Origin: Pseudomonadota bacterium
Lineage (GTDB): Bacteria > Pseudomonadota > Alphaproteobacteria > Rhodobacterales > Rhodobacteraceae
NCBI GenBank assembly: GCA_021813645.1
Contig: JAKAJW010000048.1
Location: 1 to 11,156 of the forward strand
Direction of reading: 5' to 3'
Length of the DNA stretch: 11,156 nucleotides
Part shown: piece by piece, positions 5,865-11,156 of the stretch
How positions within the stretch are numbered: the first letter of the stretch is position 1
Layout of the letters: each line of letters begins with the position of its first letter
Notes under the pieces: model-generated
Told to the model about the DNA's origin: nothing
Database searches by the model: none
What the model saw: the letters and a program-made list of their open reading frames with translations, nothing else
Position numbers and translations under genes: made by a program

Positions 5865-7061
5865 CTAGTCGCGCGTGGTGAAGCGGCGCAGCGCGCCCGC
5901 GGTTGCGGCCAGCGCGACGATGGCGGCGCCATAGGCGTAGGTCGTGCCGCTCAGCCCGAGCCAGGGCAGGGCGATGCCGGCCAGAAGCGCGGGCAGGCCG
6001 AAGGACAGATAGCTCAGCGTGAACAGGGCCGCGAACAACTCGCCCCGCTCTGCGGTCGAGACCGTCGGCGTGATCGAGCGCATCACGCCGAAGAAACAGG
6101 TCCCGAAGCCGATCCCGGCCAGCACGACGCTGGCCAGATAGAAGGCGAAACTGCCCCAGGCGAGCGCCGCGAGCGTGGCCGCCGTGCCAAGTGCCAAGGC
6201 ATCGGTGCCAAGCAGCGTCACTTGCCGCGCGGTGCGATTGCGCATCAGATAGCAGGCCAGGGCGCCGGTGCCCGACAGCAGCGCCACCACCGCGCCCTGT
6301 GCGAGCTCGCTTCTCGCGCCGAACAGATCGGCCACGATCGGCGCGCCGAGCGACAGGTAAAGCCCGCCCGTCGCCCAGCCGGCGGTGACGGCGGGGGCGC
6401 TGCGGCGGAAGGCGGCGCGGGCCGCCGGCGGAACGCCGACGCGCGGCCGCAGCGAGGCGAGCAGCCCCGCCTGCCGGGCCGAGGTTTCCGCCGGCAGCCA
6501 GACCAGCGCCGCCAGCGCCAGGAAGATCAGCGCCAACGCGCCGAAGGCCAGCCGGCGCGGCGCGGCGAGGTCGTCGAGCAGCGTGCCGGCGGCCAGCGCG
6601 CCGATCGCCAGCCCGGCGAGCGGCGTGACCGAGTTCCAGATCGCCGCCGATCCGGGGCGATCCGCCGGCTCCAGATCGGTCGCGGCGGCGGTGAGGGTGG
6701 AGAGCAGCAGCCCGCTGGCCACCCCCTGCAGCACCCGGGCCGCGAGCAGCGCGGCGACGCTTTCGGCCCGGCCGAACTGCGCCATGCTGGCGGCCAAGAG
6801 CAGGAAGCCTGCCGACAAGACCGGCCGGCGGCCCAGATGGTCGGACGCGCTGCCGGCGGTCAGCAGCGTCGCCAGGATTGCTGCCGCATAGATCGCGAAG
6901 ATGCCGGTCATCGCCGCCGCGGAAAAGCCGAGCTTGGCCTGAAGCACCGGATAGAACGGCGAGGGCGCGGCGGCGCCCGCCATCATCAGGGCGAGGCCAG
7001 ACAGAACGAGCCGGAAACCGGCGCGGCGCGACCGCCGCTCGGGGGCATAGGTGATTGACAT
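5865..7061 (-). CDS. MFS transporter (putative exporter)
   Basis: This 398-residue, strongly hydrophobic protein should have about 12 transmembrane helices in the inner membrane. A short basic N-terminus (MSITYAPERRSRRAGFR) precedes the first helix. The MFS motif A appears as GSASDHLGRRP (70-80) in the loop between helices 2 and 3. LQGVASGLLLS (111-121) and WNSVTPLAGLAIG (142-154) match helices 4-5 of drug:H+ antiporter-like members. The substrate is not readable. The divergent ArsR-type gene with shared operators suggests substrate-inducible efflux. The ATG at 7061 is preferred. An in-frame ATG at 7106 would add 15 residues but falls within a GATAAT -10-like box on this strand. Neither start has a good ribosome-binding site. 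Confidence 0.85.
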   Translation of the reverse strand: MSITYAPERRSRRAGFRLVLSGLALMMAGAAAPSPFYPVLQAKLGFSAAAMTGIFAIYAAAILATLLTAGSASDHLGRRPVLSAGFLLLAASMAQFGRAESVAALLAARVLQGVASGLLLSTLTAAATDLEPADRPGSAAIWNSVTPLAGLAIGALAAGTLLDDLAAPRRLAFGALALIFLALAALVWLPAETSARQAGLLASLRPRVGVPPAARAAFRRSAPAVTAGWATGGLYLSLGAPIVADLFGARSELAQGAVVALLSGTGALACYLMRNRTARQVTLLGTDALALGTAATLAALAWGSFAFYLASVVLAGIGFGTCFFGVMRSITPTVSTAERGELFAALFTLSYLSFGLPALLAGIALPWLGLSGTTYAYGAAIVALAATAGALRRFTTRD

Positions 7062-7085
7062 GGGGGTCTCGACAGCTTGGAGATA

Positions 7086-7148
7086 GTTCGAATCTCTTGG
7101 AACCATTATCTACTCGCCTGAGCGCAAAGGTTCAAATATTATCGAACC
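7086..7148. promoter_or_regulatory. Twin GTTC-N10-GAAC operators and divergent promoters
   Basis: Two copies of the same dyad occur: 7086-7103 and 7130-7147, each GTTC, ten bases, GAAC, with start points 44 bp apart. The right copy is extended to GGTTC...GAACC (7129-7148). It overlaps TATTAT (7137-7142), a good -10 box for the rightward regulator gene, and TTGAAC on the minus strand, a possible -35 for the MFS gene. The left copy lies just past a minus-strand GATAAT (7110-7105), across the expected MFS transcription start. Repression of both genes by one regulator is inferred. Confidence 0.65.
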
Positions 7149-7481
7149 ATGGAGATCGCATTCGACCTACCCCATCCCGCTCGCGAGGACATCGAGTTGA
7201 GCCAGGTCTTGTTCGCGTTGAGCGATCCCGGCCGGCTCGCCATCGCGCGCGAGCTGGCCGCCGGACCGGCCGAGGCCGCCAGCTGCGTGCCCTGGGCGCC
7301 GGACATGCCGAAAGCCACCAAGTCGCATATGATGAAGGTGCTGCGCGAGGCCGGCGTGATCCGCAACGAGCCGAAGGGCCGCGGCCGCTTGCTCAGCCTG
7401 CGGCGCGCGGATCTCGAGGCCCGCTTTCCCGGCCTGCTCGATGCCATCCTGAATGCCGGCGGCTCGCCGCCGGGCGGCTGA
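7149..7481 (+). CDS. ArsR-family winged-helix transcriptional regulator
   Basis: This 110-residue protein fits the size and layout of ArsR/SmtB-type regulators. LSQVLFALSDPGRLAIARELA (17-37) is the standard alpha1-alpha3 dimer/HTH entry. KATKSHMMKVLREAGVIRN (55-73) is the recognition helix region, and GRGRLLSLRRADL (77-89) is the beta-wing. A single cysteine (C46) and H60 are present, but no classic CxC metal site, so the ligand is more likely organic or redox. The C-terminus FPGLLDAIL is typical of the subgroup that controls adjacent MFS or oxidoreductase genes. The ATG directly follows the operator half-site GAACC with no ribosome-binding site, and TATTAT ends six bases earlier. A leaderless mRNA is therefore likely. 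It probably represses itself and the divergent MFS gene. Confidence 0.88.
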   Translation: MEIAFDLPHPAREDIELSQVLFALSDPGRLAIARELAAGPAEAASCVPWAPDMPKATKSHMMKVLREAGVIRNEPKGRGRLLSLRRADLEARFPGLLDAILNAGGSPPGG

Positions 7482-7489
7482 CCGCCCGG
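7470..7489 (+). terminator. Terminator-like hairpin at the end of the ArsR gene
   Basis: CCGGGCGG (7470-7477) and CCGCCCGG (7482-7489) form a perfect 8-bp stem whose 4-base loop CTGA contains the stop codon. A second stem follows (7493-7499 with 7507-7513), abutting the stop of convergent plsC. Neither is followed by a T-run. Confidence 0.45.
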
Positions 7490-7513
7490 TCCGCGGCGCG
7501 CTTGGGGCGCCGC

Positions 7514-8248
7514 TCAGCGGCCGGCGGAGAAGCTCGCTTCCGCCATCAGCCGGTTCGAGGCTGTTTCGACGACCCTCTCCAGCTCGGCCATGAAGGGCTC
7601 CACCGCCAGGCCGGGCGCGATCTCGGGCAGAAACTCCACCACCGCCAGGCCAGGCTTGCGATAGATCCCCGTGCGCGGCCAGAACACCCCGACATTGGTC
7701 GCCGCCGGGATGCAGGGCTGGCCGAGCTGCTGATACAGAAGCCCGCCGCCGACCTTGTAGGACTTGACCGCCCCCGGCGCGACCCGCGTGCCCTGCGGAT
7801 AGATGATAAGCTGACCGGGCGCCTGCCGGGCCTTCTTTACCCCGTCCATCATCTGCGCGATTGCCGCCCCGCGCTTGCCGCGATCGACCGGAACGCAGCC
7901 GATCCGATGCGCGTACCAGCCCAGGATCGGCGCCCATTTCAGCTCTTTCTTCATGATGAACTTGGGCCGCGGCGCAACCGAGCAGATCAGGATGATGTCG
8001 AAGAAGCTCTGATGCTTCGAGGCGATCAGCGCCTCGCCGGTCGGCACCTTGCCGCGGATTTCCGAGCGCAGCCCCAGCATCACCCGCGCCGTCCAGCGCA
8101 CCCAGTTGCAATAGGTATGCACGCCGGCGAAAGCGCCGCGGCGGTCGAACACCGCCCAGGGCGTGAAGAACAGCGCCATCAGCGCCATCATCGCATACAT
8201 CTGTCCCACGAAGATCAGCGAGACGAACCAGCGCAGGGCCCTCGGCAT
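7514..8248 (-). CDS. plsC: 1-acyl-sn-glycerol-3-phosphate acyltransferase (PlsC family)
   Basis: This 244-residue membrane-associated acyltransferase has all four family blocks. Catalytic HX4D is H79-QSFF-D84, motif II is the VPVDRGKR region (119-126), motif III is YPQGTR (150-155, with Q in place of the usual E), and motif IV is CIPAATNVG (179-187). A hydrophobic N-terminal segment (about 7-35) should anchor it in the inner membrane. It would transfer an acyl chain to lysophosphatidic acid to make phosphatidic acid. The start codon overlaps the ftsX stop by one base (TGATG), with an AAGGGG eight bases upstream inside ftsX, so translation is probably coupled. A related specificity, such as lyso-ornithine-lipid O-acyltransferase (OlsA-like), is possible because the family is broad. 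Confidence 0.9.
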   Translation of the reverse strand: MPRALRWFVSLIFVGQMYAMMALMALFFTPWAVFDRRGAFAGVHTYCNWVRWTARVMLGLRSEIRGKVPTGEALIASKHQSFFDIILICSVAPRPKFIMKKELKWAPILGWYAHRIGCVPVDRGKRGAAIAQMMDGVKKARQAPGQLIIYPQGTRVAPGAVKSYKVGGGLLYQQLGQPCIPAATNVGVFWPRTGIYRKPGLAVVEFLPEIAPGLAVEPFMAELERVVETASNRLMAEASFSAGR

Positions 8249-9137
8249 CAGGTCAGCCCCTTCAAGGTGGCAAAGGCCGCGGTGCGGGTGGCCAGAAAGG
8301 CGACGATCGCGGCCAGCGGCGGAATGGTCAGTGGCAGCAGCCAGCCGATCCCGGTGAAGCCGAGCCCGGTGAGGAAACCGCCCGCCTCGTTGGCCGCCGG
8401 CAGCAGCGCCACCGCGCCCATCCCGGCGGCGGTGCCGATCAACGCCCCGGCCAGCGCGCGCAGCGTGAAGCGGCGCACGAAGGCGCGGGCGATGAAGGTG
8501 TCGCGCGCACCGATCAGCCGCAGGGTGCGGATCACCGGGCGGTTGGCCGCCAAGGCCGCATTGGCGGCCAGCGTGATCATCGCCGCCGTGGCCCCGGCGA
8601 TCAGCAGTATGGCGACCAGCCCCAGCGTCCGCAGCCGCTGGGCCGCCGCCACCAAAGGCTTGCGCCAGGCGCTGTGATCGTCGAACACAGCCCCCGGCAC
8701 TGAGGCCTCCAGCCGGTTCTTAAGCCCCTCGGCGTCGAAGCCCTGCGCCGTCTCGCGCAGGTCGATCAGCCGCGGCATCGGCAGCGCGTCGATCGGCAGA
8801 TCGGGGCCGAACCAGGGCTCCAGCAGCTTCTTCTGCTCGTCCAGGCTCAGCGCCCGCGCCGAGGCGACGCCCGGCGTCTGCTTCAGGATCTCCAGCACCT
8901 TGGCCACCTGCGTCTCCATCTGCGCGGCCGGCGCCGAGACCCGGATGGTCGCGGTCTGCGCCAGCGCTTCCGACCAGCGCGCGGCCAGCTTGCCGGAGGC
9001 GAGCGACAGCGCCAGCGCGAAGACGGCGAGAAAGGCCATGGCGGCCGCGGTGAAGCTGGTCAGCCGGGCCGTGAAACCCGAGGGCGGCACGATCCGGTCG
9101 GCCGGGTTCTCGCTCCGGCGGAACGCGAAAATTCGGC

Positions 9138-9141
<4 letters not shown>
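8248..9141 (-). CDS. ftsX: Cell-division ABC permease FtsX
   Basis: This 297-residue FtsX has the expected four-helix layout. A short cytoplasmic N-terminus leads to TM1 (about 29-50). A periplasmic domain of roughly 120 residues follows (TATIRVSAPAAQ onward, about 63-168). Three closing helices lie near 172-197, 226-252 and 262-290. With FtsE it forms the inner-membrane complex that couples septum assembly to activation of peptidoglycan hydrolases through periplasmic partners. The start is GTG at 9141; it overlaps the ftsE stop in a GTGA (9138-9141), a typical arrangement for coupled translation of a fixed-ratio complex. The sequence is divergent from enterobacterial FtsX, as is normal in Rhodobacterales, and the call rests on topology plus the ftsE neighbour. 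Confidence 0.9.
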
Positions 9142-9809
<668 letters not shown>

Positions 9810-9900
9810 CTGACCCTCCGAATCCGGTGGCGCCAGTTTTGCCCAGCGGAACGGCGGTTGCAATCCGCCCGGCCGGGGCCAAAGGAAACTGCCACAAGGC

Positions 9901-9935
9901 TTGGAGTTCCAGCTTAGTCTTGCTACAAGATAGGG
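9901..9935 (+). promoter_or_regulatory. Candidate promoter of the zinc-ribbon gene
   Basis: TTGGAG (9901-9906) is spaced 17 bases from TACAAG (9924-9929), which is preceded by TGC, making an extended -10. Transcription from about 9936 would leave a 44-base leader ending in the GAGG (9970-9973) ribosome-binding site. The leftward ftsE promoter must lie in the same 170-base gap, but I could not pick it out. Confidence 0.4.
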
Positions 9936-9979
9936 ATCGGGGCAGGGTTTGGGTGTGGCTCCCGGAAGTGAGGCTCAGT

Positions 9980-10885
9980 ATGCGGCTGACGTGCCCCAAT
10001 TGCGATGCGCAATATGAGGTGGATGATCGCGCGATTCCGGAGACCGGGCGCGACGTGCAATGTTCCAATTGCGGGCATGCCTGGTTCCAGTTGCCGCCAG
10101 ATCTCGAGATCGCCCTCGAAGAGGGTGCCGAGGCCGCCGCCGAGCTCCGAGCGCACTGGCCCGAGCCCGCGCCGGACCACCGCCCGGAGCCGGAACCCGC
10201 TCCGCAGGCCGCCAGCCCCGCCGCGCGACCGATCCCGGCTTGGCCTGCCCCCGACGAGGAGTTCGAGCCGGAGTTGGAACCGGATCTGGAGCCGGATTTC
10301 GTGCCGCCGCCCGCCGCCGCGGCGCCGGTCCTGCCCCCGGAAGAAGGGGAACCGGCAGCCGATTTCGCCCCGCGGCTGACCCCCGCGCCGCAGCGCCGCA
10401 CGCTCGACGACAAGATTCAGGCCGTCCTGCGCGAAGAGGCGGAGCGGGAGCGGCAGGCCCGCGCCGGCGAGATCGCCGCCGCCCCGGGCTTTGTCGGGGC
10501 CGTGGCGCCCGAACCGGCGGAACCGGTCGAAGACGAGGGCGAGGGCGGCGCGGCGCCGCGCGGCGCCCGGCGCGATCTGCTGCCCGATATCGAGCAGCTC
10601 AACTCCACCCTCCGCGCCAGCAACCCGCCTGAGCCCGAGGCAGAGGAGCGCCCGGGCGAGGCCGAGGCCGAGGCGCCCCGGCAGGGCTTCCGGCTCGGTC
10701 TGCGGCTGGTGCTGGTTCTCGTGGTGGTGGTGGTGGCGCTCTACCTGCTGGCGCCGGAGATCGCCGCAAAGGTGCCGGCCTTGGCGCCGGCCATGCATCT
10801 GCTGCAGACCACCATCGACGGCTACCGCGCCTGGCTCGACCAAGTCATGTTGTCCGCCGTCAAGGGCCTCGGCGGCCAGAGCTAG
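9980..10885 (+). CDS. MJ0042-type zinc-ribbon protein with one transmembrane helix
   Basis: This 301-residue protein has three clear parts. The N-terminus MRLTCPNCDAQYEV with DVQCSNCGHAW carries two CxxC pairs (C5/C8, C28/C31), the MJ0042/zinc_ribbon finger. Residues about 40-235 are a low-complexity, Pro/Glu/Ala-rich, acidic and probably disordered linker, with one conserved-looking patch LDDKIQAVLREEAERERQAR. A poly-valine transmembrane helix (about 242-258, partly encoded by five GTG repeats at 10721-10735) is followed by a short tail that should be periplasmic. The start at 9980 has GAGG six bases upstream and begins directly at the finger; the ATG at 9827 is too early. The function is unknown. 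Divergence from ftsEX suggests, without proving, a cell-envelope or division role. Confidence 0.85.
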   Translation: MRLTCPNCDAQYEVDDRAIPETGRDVQCSNCGHAWFQLPPDLEIALEEGAEAAAELRAHWPEPAPDHRPEPEPAPQAASPAARPIPAWPAPDEEFEPELEPDLEPDFVPPPAAAAPVLPPEEGEPAADFAPRLTPAPQRRTLDDKIQAVLREEAERERQARAGEIAAAPGFVGAVAPEPAEPVEDEGEGGAAPRGARRDLLPDIEQLNSTLRASNPPEPEAEERPGEAEAEAPRQGFRLGLRLVLVLVVVVVALYLLAPEIAAKVPALAPAMHLLQTTIDGYRAWLDQVMLSAVKGLGGQS

Positions 10886-11156
10886 CGCGGCGCGAACCCC
10901 GCGGTTGCCCAGGCCAGCTGCGCCTCGGTCTCCACCGCGCAGGGCCGCGTCCGGCGCAGCCGGGCCAGCGCCTCTTCCGGCGCCTCGCCGGCCTCCGCCA
11001 TCAGCCGCAGCGCCACCATGCCGGAACGCCCGCAGCCGCTGCGGCAATGCAGCAGCACCCGCCCGCCGCGTTCCAGCCAGCCGCCCAGTTCCGCCGCCAG
11101 CCGCGGCCATAGCGCGGCCTCGGCCTCGGTGGGCACGCCGAAATCGGTGACCGGCA
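10882..11156 (-). CDS. Protein-tyrosine / dual-specificity phosphatase-like protein, C-terminal part
   Basis: The gene enters from the right edge; only its last 90 or so codons are seen. The frame reads PVTDFGVPTEAEAALWPRL, then the signature HCRSGCGRSGM, which fits HCxxGxxR(S/T) of cysteine phosphatases: the cysteine is the nucleophile and the arginine binds phosphate. The PVTDFG segment upstream resembles the general-acid aspartate loop (WPD-like) of compact bacterial dual-specificity phosphatases. The GTG at 11136 is internal, not the start, because the frame continues with family-like sequence to the edge. Its TAG overlaps the TAG of the convergent zinc-ribbon gene in a CTAG. The substrate is unknown; phosphotyrosine or a small phosphorylated metabolite are both possible. 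Confidence 0.82.
   Translation of the reverse strand, partial: PVTDFGVPTEAEAALWPRLAAELGGWLERGGRVLLHCRSGCGRSGMVALRLMAEAGEAPEEALARLRRTRPCAVETEAQLAWATAGFAPR

Noticed and set aside
7055..8677. 540-codon plus-strand frame across the ArsR gene, plsC and ftsX
   Set aside because: It overlaps the ArsR gene in another frame and is antisense to two genes with complete catalytic or topological signatures. Its composition is shadow-like.
9810..9863. N-terminal extension of ftsE to an ATG at 9863
   Set aside because: The GTG at 9809 with GGAGGG upstream gives the standard FtsE start; the extension is unlike the family.
10721..10735. Five GTG repeats as a possible phase-variable tract
   Set aside because: It is a trinucleotide run, so slippage keeps frame and would only change the length of a poly-valine membrane helix. 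No switching function is indicated.

Overview
The window is a GC-rich chromosomal segment of an alphaproteobacterium, most likely of the Rhodobacterales (Rhodobacter, Paracoccus or Roseobacter relatives). The evidence is an L-malyl-CoA/beta-methylmalyl-CoA lyase of the Rhodobacter ethylmalonyl-CoA pathway type, a DgcN/DgcA pair, and an ftsE-ftsX-plsC block beside a zinc-ribbon membrane protein. There are no mobile elements, tRNAs, rRNAs or CRISPR arrays. The window reads as core or stable accessory chromosome. Gene calls rest on reading the translations and on remembered families; no database search was run.

Left part (1-3430). The 3' end of epmA (EF-P lysylation) converges on a three-gene minus-strand operon, dgcN-dgcA-dat. 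DgcN acetylates D-glutamate, DgcA racemises N-acetyl-D-glutamate to the L form, and Dat interconverts D-amino acids and D-glutamate. Together they look like a route that funnels D-amino acids (for example from peptidoglycan) through D-Glu into L-Glu. A strong 14-bp hairpin separates dgcN from dgcA. The 246-bp region upstream of dgcN is shared with the divergent mcl1 gene and holds a dense cluster of CTTCGC/GCGAAG inverted repeats, the best regulatory candidate in the window.

Middle (3431-5864). mcl1 (malyl-CoA lyase, central to acetyl-CoA assimilation) is followed by a 441-bp gap and then accA (acetyl-CoA carboxylase carboxyltransferase alpha). The gap holds a terminator-like hairpin, a perfect TTGACA, a 9-bp GC hairpin, and an 8-bp inverted repeat just ahead of the accA ribosome-binding site. 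Both genes draw on the acetyl-CoA pool.

Regulator and transporter (5865-7489). An MFS drug/solute exporter and an ArsR-type regulator diverge from an 87-bp region. That region contains two identical GTTC-N10-GAAC operators 44 bp apart. The regulator appears to be leaderless: a TATTAT -10 box ends six bases before its ATG.

Right part (7514-11156). ftsE, ftsX and plsC form a tightly overlapping minus-strand operon linking the cell-division ABC complex to phosphatidic acid synthesis. A divergent gene encodes a protein with an N-terminal MJ0042-type zinc ribbon, an acidic proline-rich linker and one transmembrane helix. Its stop codon overlaps that of a convergent, window-truncated dual-specificity/tyrosine phosphatase at a shared CTAG.
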